Assembly (NCBI GenBank): GCA_963783095.1
Contig: CAWAMR010000016.1
Coordinates: 186,001-250,000, forward strand
From: CAWAMR01 sp963783095
GTDB taxonomy: Bacteria; Planctomycetota; Planctomycetia; Gemmatales; Gemmataceae
Direction of reading: 5' to 3'
DNA: 64,000 nt
The position numbers and the translations under genes were made by a program. The notes under the pieces are model-generated. The model was not told where the DNA came from and did no database searches. It worked only from the letters and a program-made list of their open reading frames with translations. Of this stretch, positions 34,844 through 43,921 are shown piece after piece; the first letter of the stretch is position 1, and each line of letters opens with the position of its first letter.

Positions 34844-34904
34844 GACCCGCTCCGTTGCCGATGTCCGTTTATTTGATCGTGCTTGATTCGTGGACACCGT
34901 TTGC

Positions 34905-35800
34905 TCAGGTGATCGACGCCTCATAGATGCTTTGGATGGATGCATCCAGAACCGCGTTGAACTCGGCATCCGATTGGTGGACCGACAGCCCGTCGAGCAG
35001 CGCTCGCGAGAAGCTGGCCACGACGCCGTGATTCTTGCGCAACCGGTCGTCGGCTTCATCCCGCGTATAGCCTCCCGACAGCGCGACCACCCTCACGACT
35101 TTGGGATGACTTACACAAGTCGGCGTAGAAGTCGGCCTGTTCGGGCAGGGTGAGCTTGAGAATCACCTGTTGGCCCGCCGTCAGCCCGTCAAGCTTCTCG
35201 AGGATGGCCGCTTTGAGCAACGTCTCGGCCGTGGACTTCTCCGGGCAGTGAATATCGACCTCCGGTTCGACGATCGGGATCAGTCCCATGCCGATGATCT
35301 GCCCAGCGATTTCGAACTGCTGGCGCACGATGTTCTTGATGCTGTCCGGGTTGGCGTGCTTGATGACCGAGCGCATCTTGGTGCCGAAAATGCGCTTTGA
35401 CTTGGCTTTGTCGAGAAGCGCGGCAAGCCCGGGCATGGGCTTCATCAACTGGACGCCGTCCTTTTCGACTTCAAGGCCCTTGTCCACCTTCAGGAACGGC
35501 ACGACACGTTTCACGTTCCAGAGGTAATCCGCGGTAGGCTGACCCTCGATGTCCTTGTCCATCGTGTCTTCGAACAGGATGGCGGCGAGAATCCGCGCGC
35601 TTGTGAAACTGGGGCTCGTGATGACGCGCGTCCGCATTTGATGCACGATGATCAAACATCTCATCGTCGTCGGCCCAAGAATGTTCCTTGACCCCGTAAA
35701 GGCTCAGCGCGTGGGGCGTGCTGCCGCCACTTTGGTCCAGCGCCGCGATGAAACCGGGACGCGTCTGCATTATCTGCATTTGTTGCTCGAAGCTGCTCAT
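34905..35800 (-). CDS. fda: Class I fructose-bisphosphate aldolase (two frame breaks)
   Basis: The start at 35800 has GGAG seven bases upstream. The order is GFIAALDQSGGSTPHAL, a frame break near 35655, TSARILAAILFEDTMD, PMPGLAALLDKAKSKRIFGTK, IVEPEVDIHCPEKS, the Schiff-base lysine region VILKLTLPEQADFY, a second break near 35105, and VVALSGGYTRDEADDRL. About 298 residues, typical of this aldolase type. It interconverts fructose-1,6-bisphosphate with triose phosphates. It precedes the glucokinase-like gene in one transcript direction. Confidence 0.9.
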
Positions 35801-35833
35801 TTCACTGCTCCTCGAATCTTCGGTAGGGATCGT

Positions 35834-36598
35834 TCAGAACTTTGGTTGAACTGTCGCCGACCTCGAATAGTACGCCTTCAATTCCTCAGCTGAAATCGGG
35901 CGAGAAAAGTAAAACCCCTGCGCCATGGAAATCCCCGCCTCTCGAAGGGCCGAGGCCTGGGCCTCCGTTTCGACTCCCTCGGCGATCACTGCCACTCGGG
36001 TTGACTGCAGCAAGGCCGACAGCCCGCTGAGCCACGCCGGGCGCGGGCATTCGGGCGTGATCTGGGAGACGAGCGACCGGTCGAGCTTGATGATATCCAG
36101 GGTGCAACGCGACAGGACGGCAAGATTCGCCCCGCTCAAAGTGACGTCGTCGAGGGCGATTCGGACGCCGGCCTGGGACGCCGCTTCGAGGGCGGCGACG
36201 CCCAGTCGGTCGGGCAACCCCCGCTCGGTTACTTCAAGGATGATCTGGTGTCTGAGTTCCACTAACCCGGTCTTCGTCCCCACGTACTCCACCCCACCCC
36301 GCCCCAGGATTTCTGGGGGAACGTTGACGCCGATGTGCACTTCCTCGTGGACTCGGAGCCAGTCGAGCAGTTCTTTCGCCACGGTTTCGAACACCCAGTA
36401 GGTGAGCATTCCCGAGAGGGGGGTTCCTTCGATGAGGTGAATGAACTCGCCCGGCTGGACCAATCCGGAAGGCCGTCGCCACCGAGACAGGGCCTCGGCC
36501 CCAACGCATCGGCCGTCGGCAAGGGAGATGGTGGGCAGGTACTCCAGAAAGAACTCCCCATCGGCCAAACCCGCACGTATCGCATCAATGCTAATCAT
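35834..36598 (-). CDS. EAL-domain protein (cyclic-di-GMP phosphodiesterase-like)
   Basis: 254 residues consisting almost only of the EAL domain. The signature E-A-L lies at residues 35-37 (GAEALSRW), followed by INVPP-like VNVPPEIL, VTERG, DIIKLDRSLV and VIAEGVETEAQ. The loop-6 motif normally DDFGTGYSSL reads DDVTLSGANLAVL: both aspartates are present but the flexible Gly-rich part differs, so catalysis may be weakened. No GGDEF, PAS or receiver domain is attached. It could hydrolyse c-di-GMP or merely bind it. Confidence 0.85.
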   Translation of the reverse strand: MISIDAIRAGLADGEFFLEYLPTISLADGRCVGAEALSRWRRPSGLVQPGEFIHLIEGTPLSGMLTYWVFETVAKELLDWLRVHEEVHIGVNVPPEILGRGGVEYVGTKTGLVELRHQIILEVTERGLPDRLGVAALEAASQAGVRIALDDVTLSGANLAVLSRCTLDIIKLDRSLVSQITPECPRPAWLSGLSALLQSTRVAVIAEGVETEAQASALREAGISMAQGFYFSRPISAEELKAYYSRSATVQPKF

Positions 36599-36671
36599 GT
36601 AACTTCACCGTATGCCGTTCGACGAACGCCAAGGAGATCACTAATCCTTCATCAGGCGACGATCAGCCTTT

Positions 36672-37301
36672 CTACTTCGCGAATTCCCGTTTCGTGTTCT
36701 CGTCGATGAAGTAGTAGGTTTGACCACCTTGCTCGAGAGTTGCACCAGCGGCAAATTTTGGAAATTTGACTTTGGCGATCGGATCCTCAACGTACTCGGC
36801 CTTGTCGTATATTTCGTGTTCGTGGATTTTGATGAACAATTCCGCGAATTCGACGATGCGGTCGTCGAGCCACTTGCCCAGCCCAGCCTCATCCAAGGCT
36901 GCGATTGGTGAGATGAACTCGGCATGAGAGTTGAACTGCCACAGAAGCGGGACGATGCGAAGGTTGTATTCCACCACGACATTCTTCACGGGATGGTCGG
37001 GCACCACCGAGAAAGTAAGAGTGATGTATGCCCTGGGAGATCTGAACTCAAACCTTGCTTCCCGGCGCGTATGAGAAACCGACGGCGTCACGGTCGCTCG
37101 ATCGCCGGCGCGATTCGCCAAAACTTCGAGCCGCGGCCTGGCAACCGCAATCACTCGGGCCTGAGCCTTTTCGTAGTTTTTCAGGAGTTCTTGCCGCTCC
37201 ACGTGTTCCTGGAGCATCTGTTGTTGTTGTAGTTTGGCCTTATCGCGCACATCCGTGAACGCTTTCTCGACTCTGGCTTTGAGTTCACTGACGTCGCTCA
37301 T
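36672..37301 (-). CDS. Coiled-coil protein with a cysteine-less YHS-like tail
   Basis: The start at 37301 has GGAG eight bases upstream; 209 residues. Residues 5-55 are a charged coiled coil rich in Lys, Glu and Gln, then comes a beta-rich middle region (RFEFRSPRAYITLTFSVVPD, VEYNLRIVPLLWQF). The last 40 residues (VEDPIAKVKF, GATLEQGGQTYYFID, TKREFAK) follow the layout of a YHS domain, which normally reads DPVCGM...YYFCSEGCKREF. The metal-ligand cysteines are all absent here. The protein is soluble by appearance. I do not know its function. Confidence 0.65.
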   Translation of the reverse strand: MSDVSELKARVEKAFTDVRDKAKLQQQQMLQEHVERQELLKNYEKAQARVIAVARPRLEVLANRAGDRATVTPSVSHTRREARFEFRSPRAYITLTFSVVPDHPVKNVVVEYNLRIVPLLWQFNSHAEFISPIAALDEAGLGKWLDDRIVEFAELFIKIHEHEIYDKAEYVEDPIAKVKFPKFAAGATLEQGGQTYYFIDENTKREFAK

Positions 37302-37939
37302 GAGTTATACTCCGAGGTGATTTGGACACGAGAATATCTTCGATCGAGAGATGAACATTGCACTTCGCATACCATAAGTCGTACTCGATGGTTTGGCAAG
37401 GCGCTGGATTTCGTTTTCGAGAACAAACGACCCACAATCACAAAACCTTCATCCTCTCTTGGTTGGGTCGAGTGAGATACGACGGTCAGAAAGGTGTGCG
37501 GAAAAAGCTGGCCGGGCAAATGGATGTGCGGATGTCGTCACGCCTGGCGGCTTCCCCGAAAGTAACCGGTTCGACGAACCATTCAGTCATTTGACATTCT
37601 GCAACCTGTCGAAGAATCGCTGCACTCCACCTTCCAAACTCCGCACGCCGACGACAAAAAGTTCAATGGCCATCCTGTCGCTCCGATTCGGAAGGGGCAT
37701 TTTGTGAAGGTAGAATGTCCCCCTTCATTGTTTTTCGAGTCCGCGCAAATGTTTCGGATCCGCGCGCGCCGGGTCTGTGTAACATTGTTGCGTTCTAGAG
37801 AATACCTGGACGGATAACCGCCCAAAGCGCGTAATTTCGCATTCTCGTTTGTCGTCGCGGGGGCATCCGACGATTCGAAGTACGTCCTAAGCAGGCGAAT
37901 GGCCGGTCCATCTCAAACCGAGTTCCACAGGAGAAAAGA
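37302..37939. other. Intergenic region, no gene recognised
   Basis: The 638 bases between two divergently transcribed genes contain only short frames without similarity I recognise, no tRNA and no clear terminator. Promoters of the coiled-coil gene and of the first leucine-rich-repeat gene should lie here, but no convincing -35/-10 pair was found. Confidence 0.5.
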
Positions 37940-38898
37940 ATGAAAGCGTATTTGGCCGTATTGATCGTCCTGGGACTGCAAATGTCTCCGCTGCCCGCCG
38001 CCGACAAGAAAGAGGCACCCAAGCCGCTGCCGCCGAAGATCGTCCAGACCTGGCGCGACGCCGGCGCTAACGTCGGCTGGATGAATATGAACCTGCATCT
38101 TAACAGGCATATTTTTCGGGCTGAAGGCGAGGCCGACAGGAGCCCCCGCGAGTAGTGGTGGGACCGCACAAGCGGTATGCCGGTGTTTCAGTTCTCCGAG
38201 TGGGAAGAAGGCGTGCTGGTGAAGCTGCCCGATCCTGGGGCCCCGTTCGGCCTATGTCTTAACCTCACGAAAATGACGGATGCGGGGCTGAAGGAGCTGG
38301 CCGGCCTGAAAAACTTGCAAGCGCTGTATCTTGCTGAGACGCAGGTGACGGACGCGGGGCTGAAGGAGTTGGCCGGCCGGAAGAGCTTGCAAACACTCGA
38401 CCTTCGCGGGACGAAGGTGACGGACGCGGGGCTGAAGGAGCTGGCCGGGCTTGAGAGCTTGCAAAGTCTGTACCTTACTGGCTGCCCGGTGACGGACGCA
38501 GGGCTGAAGGAGCTGGCCGGCCTGAAGAGCTTGCAAGTATTGAACCTTGGCGACACGAAGGTGACGGGCGCGGGGCTGGCCGGACCTGAAGAGCTTGCAA
38601 GCGCTGTACCTGTATAACACGGCGGTGACGGACGTGGGGCTGAAGGAGCTGGCCGAGCTGAAGAGCTTGCAATTGCTGAACCTTGCCCACATGCCCGGGG
38701 GTGACGGACGCAGGGCTGAAGGATCTGGCTGCGCTGAAGAGCTTGAAGTACCTGCGGCTTTACCTCACGAAGGTGACGGCAGCAGGCGCTGCCGCACTGA
38801 AAAAGGATTTGCCGGCATGCAACATTCATAGCGGGCGGCTTCTGATGACGGGACACCGAGTGGCCGTAATGATTTTTGCTCCTTTCTCAATGAGGTGA
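37940..38898 (+). CDS. Secreted leucine-rich-repeat protein, copy 1 (broken)
   Basis: The ATG at 37940 follows AGGAGAAAAGA. The product has a signal peptide, then APKPLPPKIVQTWRDAGAN and GWMNMNL, a typical head of Gemmata leucine-rich-repeat proteins. An in-frame TAG at 38153-38155 interrupts it. The same frame resumes with FQFSEWEEGVLVKLPDPGAPFG and 24-residue repeats (VTDAGLKELAGLKSLQTLDL type), and the frame changes near 38580 and near 38690. The repeats form a curved protein-binding surface. With a stop and two shifts this copy looks inactive unless the breaks are errors; an internal ATG at 38177 could restart it. Confidence 0.78.
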
Positions 38899-38901
38899 AC
38901 T

Positions 38902-39652
38902 ATGCAAAGACAAGGGACAATGTGGTACTACCTGGCTGTGCTGGCCGTGCTGGCGAGCTGCGGTCTGGACGTGTTCGCCGCTGCGGATGCCGACAAGAAA
39001 GAGGCCCCCAAGCCGCTGCCGCGGGAGATCGTCAAGGCTTGGCGCGGCATCGGCGCTAACGTCGGCTGGATGAAAATGGACCTGGGTGACAACAGGCCTA
39101 TGTTTCAGGTTGAAGGCGAGATCAGGGCGTATGACGGTGTTTCAGTTCACCGAGTGGAAAGAAGGAGTGCTGGCGAAGATGCCCGATCCTGGGGCCCCGT
39201 TCGGCCTGTGTCTTAACTGCACGAAAATGACGGACGCGGGGCTGAAGGAGCTGGCCGGCCTGAAAAGCTTGCAAGCGCTGTATCTTGCTGGGACGCAGGT
39301 GACGGACGCGGGGCTGAAGGAGCTGGCCGGCCGGAAGAGCTTACAAACGCTTGACGTTCGCAGGACGAAGGTGACGGACGCGGGGCTGAAGGAACTAGCG
39401 GGCCTGAAGAGCTTGCAAAGGCTGTACCTTAATCACTGCGAGGTGACGGACGCAGGGATGAAGGATCTGACCGGCCTCAAGAGCTTACAAATACTGAACA
39501 TTGGCGCCACGAAGGTGACGGACGCGGGGCTGAAGGAGGTGGCCGGCCTGAAGAGCTTGCAATCGCTGATCATGTGGGGCACGAAAGCGACGCCGGCAGG
39601 CATTGCCGAGCTGCGAAAGGAGTTGCCAAAATGCAACGTCGCTGATCAATAG
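38902..39652 (+). CDS. Secreted leucine-rich-repeat protein, copy 2 (one frame break)
   Basis: The ATG at 38902 follows AGGTGAACT, three bases after the end of copy 1, so this is a tandem duplicate. The signal peptide and head (APKPLPREIVKAWRGIGAN, GWMKMDLGDNRPMFQVEGE) match copy 1. One frame break near 39130 leads into VFQFTEWKEGVLAKMPDPG and about six repeats (VTDAGLKELAGLKSLQALYL), ending with the cap IAELRKELPKCNV at 39652. The repeats are almost identical at DNA level, with period 72 bases. Probably an exported binding protein; partner unknown. Confidence 0.82.
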
Positions 39653-39697
39653 CGGGTGCCGTTCTGAGAGGCGCACAACGGGGTCATTCGGCGACCG

Positions 39698-40424
39698 TCA
39701 GGTGAGCCACAAATCGTGGCATGCCTGTTCGTAGCTTTGCTCCAGGTCCAGCGGCACCGCCAGCTTGCCCGTCAGCCACAGCGGTAGTGTGGGTAACGGT
39801 TGACCCAACGTAAGCGCGTGCGACCAGGTTTGCAGCAGCATCCGCTTTGTCCTGCGGCCGCCAGCGACACGACGCGGCATACAGATGCGGCAGCGGATCG
39901 CCCAGGGTCGGGTCATTCTGTCCCAGAAAGTGCAACAACTCGGCATAGAGATTGAATTGTCGCGGCGTTACCACATCGACGATGCTGACGGCAACCCCCT
40001 TTTGCAGCAGGGCAGCGCATTTGCCGACAAAGGCGTTGCGTTTCTCCGGCCGATCTTTGTTCCCTGGACTGACCAGCTCGATCGCGGCCACAAGTTGCCG
40101 GCCGCGTTCCGCGTCGTAGATGCAAACCTCGTACTCATCGTAATCCGGCACCTCGGTCTCGACGGCAACGGTCGGCTCGGCGGTGCCCAGGGGCGGTCGC
40201 AACGCCGCCATCGCCCGCGGCATCTGAGACGCGCGCATCGTCTTGCTCGAATGTTGCCACATCGATTCGACTTGCGAACGGGCGTGGATTTTCGGTCCTG
40301 CAACATAGCCTTTTGGAAGGACCGTGCGCAACTGCAACACAATCCGGGCCGGCCACATGCCATGAATTTCTTCCCAGGAAACACGGTTGCTCACCGATGG
40401 TCGAAAATGATCGCGTAGCGGCAT
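39698..40424 (-). CDS. DUF4058 family protein (one frame break)
   Basis: The start at 40424 is fixed by GGAGG eight bases upstream; longer upstream frames to 40907 are ignored. The protein begins MPLRDHFRPSVSNRVSWEE and continues GMWPARIVLQLRTVLPKGYVA, VEIYDAERGRQLVAAIELVSPGNK-like text and AFVGKCAALLQKGVAVSIVDV, which mark DUF4058, a planctomycete and cyanobacterial family with a PD-(D/E)XK-like core (AIELVSP...K). A break near 39845 precedes the true end in the next frame (TWSHALTLGQPLPTLPLWL, YEQACHDLWLT). Function is unknown; a nuclease-like fold has been suggested by its motif only. Confidence 0.8.
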
Positions 40425-40673
40425 GGGAACCTCCTTCGCCGCCATTGTACCACGGTTGGCGAACATTGACTCGATGAAAATGGACTTGGGCGATAACTTG
40501 CCCACCGACCGGACCAGCGGCGGTGCCGGGCAATGTTGGGGAGCGAAAACCATGTGAAATGGGTGAACGGGGCTGGATTTCGGCCAACACCATGTAAAAC
40601 ATAGGAAATGTGTGATTGGTAAACTTCTGAAGGGTTTGATACTTACATCGAATGCCGACCTGCTGGGGAGCCT
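40425..40673. promoter_or_regulatory. Divergent intergenic region before the E1/lipoyl block
   Basis: 249 bases separate the divergent DUF4058 and lipoyl-like genes. It is the only obvious place for a promoter of the plus-strand block starting at 40674. No clear sigma-70 pair can be named. A GGGGAG ribosome-binding site lies directly before 40674. Confidence 0.35.
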
Positions 40674-41024
40674 ATGATCTTGTCGCTGAACATGCCGCAG
40701 CTGGGCGTTCCGATGAGCCAGGGAGTCGTCGAAAGGATCCATATTTCCGAGGGTTGCCGGATCGAAGTAGGCGCGAAACTGCTCGATATCCGCGTCGACC
40801 TGAGTGCGGTCGCCGCACAGGACTGCCCCCCCATTTCCTATTTTCGAATGGTATCGCGCGAAGCGGGCTGGGTGAGGCGATTGATCTGTGCGACCGGGGC
40901 AGTTCACAGCATGGGGGAGATTTTGGCGCTGGTCAGCACCGATCGCGACGAGTCGTGCGACGAGCCGCCACAGAGGCCGCTACGGATCGCCAGCGCCGGT
41001 ATCCTTGCCGATCGCCAATGGTGA
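40674..41024 (+). CDS. Lipoyl-domain-like protein without acceptor lysine
   Basis: 116 residues. The beginning, LNMPQLGVPMSQGVVERIHI then SEGCRIEVGAKLLDI, closely follows the first half of the lipoyl domain of 2-oxoacid-dehydrogenase E2 chains (MPQLGExMxEGxV..., G..V..G..L.EIE). The turn that carries the lipoylated lysine (usually DKA) reads DLS at residues 42-44, so the acceptor lysine is replaced by Leu43. The second half ends TGAVHSMGEILALV, again lipoyl-like. It cannot be lipoylated at the usual place. It starts the E1/lipoyl/SGNH block and may be a structural or regulatory binding module, or a decayed E2 fragment. Confidence 0.7.
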   Translation: MILSLNMPQLGVPMSQGVVERIHISEGCRIEVGAKLLDIRVDLSAVAAQDCPPISYFRMVSREAGWVRRLICATGAVHSMGEILALVSTDRDESCDEPPQRPLRIASAGILADRQW

Positions 41025-41136
41025 ACTCTAGTTGAATGATCCGTAGTCCCTGTTCTCGGAGGCGGGAAAGTGAGCTGGAGGTTGGTAGAGCGACGATCCA
41101 TTCGGGCAAATCCAGGCGCGCAAAGAATAACATCCC

Positions 41137-42545
41137 ATGACCGATTCAACGATCCAGGTTCCGCTGCTCCTCGGCGATTTGTCGGCCGCCGGCTGGCAGG
41201 TCCAGCGGTCTGGGATTCGCTGGCTATGTGAAGACGGCCGGGTTTGTAGGGCCGGCGAAGTCCTCGCTTATTGCAACGTCGGACTGTGCGCTGTTCCCGG
41301 CTATTTGCCGAGCCACGTTCCCTTTCAGGGTGAGCGCCGGGATTTTCAGGTGGCGCTGGTCGCCCCTTTGGCGGGCCGGCTGGTACATGCTGCCGGGGTA
41401 TCCCAGGGTGGTTTTCTCGACCTGTTGGGCCGGTACCAAATCTGGACCCCGACCACGACGATCGGCTGGCTGGAATGCCCGGCGGAAGGCGTCTTCGGGA
41501 ACCCGGAAAGCGCCGGCCGGCTGAAAATGCTGCTCGCGACCGGGCGGCGGACCATCGAACATGCCGAGGTCCGTGGCGGGTTGTTGACCGGCTGGCACGA
41601 ACGTGCCCGGGCCTGGTGGGGCAACGGCCCGCGCTTCGGCAATGTTTTGAGCCTGGGAATCTGCGAACAGGTCGGCATCATCCGGGGCGAACAATTAGCT
41701 TTTCTCGAATTCTTTGAAGCGGCCCCGGGGCCGGCCCACGTGGCTTTTGTCCCGGACGATATCATCGTGCCGTCGCTCGCTGTGCTCACTGCCCAGCTTC
41801 GGCTTACGCAATCGGAGCGGGACCGGATCGTGGCGGATGCGTTTTCCTGGTTTGCTTCCGCCGTGGCCGCCGGCGGCGGTTGGAATCCGGTGGTTGCCGA
41901 TTGGATCTACGCCGGTTGTCTCCTGAAGGCGTTTTGTGGCTGCCCCTTGCTGGAGCACTCGGAAGTGCTGACAGCGTCCGGATTGCAAAAACTGGGGCCT
42001 GCCGACAGCGTGATCCTGTCCTTGAATAGCGAGTTGGCGCTCCATTTTCGCCACAAGCGACTTGGCTATCCGCTGAGCTTGCACCAGTTTCGTTTGCAGG
42101 GTGTCGGGCCGCTGGTACGTCAATGGTTGCACCAGGAATTCGAAGTTGTCAAGAAACTCCCTGACGACGTCCGGCGCGAGTATCTGGAACTGATCGATCT
42201 GGTTCGTGCCCGTACCGGTGCCTGCCTCCTCGTGCTCAACACTGTGTCGACCAGCATGATCGATTGCTTCTGTTATGCACCGTTTGATAGACCGCTGGGA
42301 GGCTCGCTGGTGCATATTCGCGCTCAGGAGATGAATCTGATGCTCTACGATCTGGCCCGGGAAAGAGATATTTCGATCATCGACATCGATGCGCTGGCGG
42401 TCGAGCTCGGCAAAGTGAAACATATTGCGGACGGTGTGCATGCGAGCGGGCTGCTCCAGGAAAGGTTGCGCGCTCAGATACTGCGAAGCTTGCCGCGATC
42501 GGGGGATCGCCGGCTTCTGATGACCACCTCGGAAGGACGGATTGA
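41137..42545 (+). CDS. SGNH-like hydrolase with extra N-terminal region (paralogue 1)
   Basis: The first about 280 residues have no family I recognise; the piece GRVCRAGEVLAYCNVGL ... VALVAPLAGRL vaguely recalls a lipoyl/hammerhead fold. From about residue 300 the protein is paralogous to the two other SGNH-like genes in the block: WLHQEFEVVKKLPDDVR (about 326), ACLLVLNTVSTSMID, LYDLARERDISIIDIDALA, and a DGVH motif near 431 that matches the catalytic Asp-x-x-His block of SGNH esterases. The frame stays open to 43323, overlapping the whole E1 beta gene. A single-base change near the end would instead give a TGA at 42543-42545 overlapping the E1 beta ATG, which I think is the true end. Confidence 0.65.
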
Positions 42546-43573
42546 TGCAGCACAACTCGACGAAGGATTCCGGCAGCGGCAAGGGGGCCAAGGTCTTCTT
42601 CCGCGAGGCCATCGTGCGTGCCCTGGCCGAGGAAATGGCGCGGGATCGCCGGGTGTTTTTGATGGGTCAGGACATTGCCGAATTCGGCGGGCCCTACAAG
42701 GAAACCGCTGGCTTGTTCGAGCGATTTGGCGCGGCACGGGTGCGCAACATGCCGGTGGCGGAGGCGGCCACGGTGGGCCTGGCCGTCGGGTCGGCCGCGG
42801 CCGACATGAGGCCCGTCGCCTTCATCACTTACATGGATTTTCTCATGCTTGCCCTCGACCCGCTCGTCAACTACGCAGCGAAGTTGCACTACAAGACAGG
42901 TGGACAATTGCGCGCGCCGCTGGTGGTGAAGACGACTGCCGGAGCAAAGGGGCAGGGAGTCGTGCATTCGCAATGCCTGGAATCGTGGCTGATGAACACG
43001 CCCGGCCTGAAGATTGTGGCACCATCGACGCCGGCCGACGCCTACGGTCTGCTCAAGGCCGCGATTCGCGACGATGGCCCAGTCGTTTATGTGGACCACA
43101 AACGACTATTCCCCACTGCCGGCTTCATTCCGGAGGAAGAGGTGGTGGTGCCCCTGGGACAAGCGGCGGTGCGCCGGCCAGGCAAGCACGTGACGATAGT
43201 CAGCTATTCTTATATGATGAGCGTCGTGCTGGAGGCGGCCCACCGGCTGGACGGCGAGGGCATTTCCTGCGAAGTGGTCGATCTTCGCACTCTTGCCCCG
43301 CTGGACCTGGAAACGCTGGTTGACTCCGCACGCAGGACGGGAGCTCTCTTGACTGTGGAGGAAGGGCAGGTGGTCTGTGGAGTCGGCTCGGAGATCGCAT
43401 TTGTCGTGCGCGACCGCGTCGAACGAGTTCAGGTTGCTCGTCTCGGAGCAAGCCGATCGCCGGTTGCCTCAAGCCCGGCACTGGAGGCTTACTGCCTGCC
43501 CAATCCAAACCGGGTGATGGACGCGGTGAGAGCACTTCTCCAAAGCCGAAATGAATCGAGCCGCGACCGTTAG
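42545..43573 (+). CDS. 2-oxoacid dehydrogenase E1 component, beta subunit-like
   Basis: The ATG at 42545 follows GGAAGGA; 342 intact residues. Family landmarks: FFREAIVRALAEEMARDRRV, VFLMGQDIAEFGGPYKET, MPVAEAATVGLAVGSAA (with the thiamine-binding glutamate), ITYMDFLMLALDPLVNYAAK, KTTAGAKGQGVVHSQCLE, PGLKIVAPSTPADAYGLLKA and the C-terminal CEVVDLRTLAPLDLETL. Together with an alpha subunit it decarboxylates a 2-oxoacid with thiamine diphosphate and transfers the acyl group to a lipoyl arm. The alpha-like gene lies 6 kb away on the other strand. No E2 core or E3 gene is present in the window. Confidence 0.93.
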   Translation: MQHNSTKDSGSGKGAKVFFREAIVRALAEEMARDRRVFLMGQDIAEFGGPYKETAGLFERFGAARVRNMPVAEAATVGLAVGSAAADMRPVAFITYMDFLMLALDPLVNYAAKLHYKTGGQLRAPLVVKTTAGAKGQGVVHSQCLESWLMNTPGLKIVAPSTPADAYGLLKAAIRDDGPVVYVDHKRLFPTAGFIPEEEVVVPLGQAAVRRPGKHVTIVSYSYMMSVVLEAAHRLDGEGISCEVVDLRTLAPLDLETLVDSARRTGALLTVEEGQVVCGVGSEIAFVVRDRVERVQVARLGASRSPVASSPALEAYCLPNPNRVMDAVRALLQSRNESSRDR

Positions 43574-43612
43574 GGAGCGGACCCAACTTCCATTGGTATG
43601 GAATGAACGACG

Positions 43613-43921
43613 ATGATTTATCGATTCGCTGCACCCGGTCCCATTGAGGACGTGGAGGAGTTGCGGGTACTCGAGTGGCATAAGGAAGAAGGCGCGACCG
43701 TGCAACCCGGAGAACTTCTCCTGGAGTTGGAAACGCACAAAGCGGTGGTCGAGGTTCGATCGACTTTGAAGGCAGTGCTGCGGCGCATTGTCAGCGCTGC
43801 GGGTGAGTGGCAAAAAATCGGCAGCCCTTTGGCGATTCTAAGCGACTCGCTGGATGAAGCGATCCCGGAAAACGCGGTAGAAATCGCCGAATTGCTGCCG
43901 GTCGAGTTCGAGGTCAGCTAG
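43613..43921 (+). CDS. Free-standing lipoyl-domain protein
   Basis: 102 residues that are essentially one biotinyl/lipoyl domain. ELRVLEWHKEEGATVQPGEL leads to the turn ETHKAVVEV (residues 40-48), with Lys43 at the lipoylation position, where the usual DKA is HKA. Then comes the symmetrical second half (LKAVLRRIVSAAGEWQKIGSPLAIL). No catalytic acyltransferase domain and no peripheral-subunit-binding domain follow. It would carry an acyl group from E1 to an unknown acceptor. The gene is 40 bases after E1 beta and ends with an 8-base tail-to-tail overlap with the PIG-L gene. Confidence 0.87.
   Translation: MIYRFAAPGPIEDVEELRVLEWHKEEGATVQPGELLLELETHKAVVEVRSTLKAVLRRIVSAAGEWQKIGSPLAILSDSLDEAIPENAVEIAELLPVEFEVS

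Noticed and set aside
38177..39640. Regularly spaced DNA repeats that could be mistaken for a CRISPR array
   Set aside because: The period is 72 bases without unique spacers, and the units translate into leucine-rich repeats.
39684..40907. A longer 407-residue version of the DUF4058 gene
   Set aside because: The upstream part overlaps the lipoyl-like gene on the other strand and has no coding character, while GGAGG fixes the start at 40424; the downstream end is in the wrong frame.
41137..43323. A 728-residue fusion of an SGNH-like protein with a long arginine/glycine-rich tail
   Set aside because: The tail lies in a different frame of the well-conserved E1 beta gene and has the skewed composition of a shadow frame.
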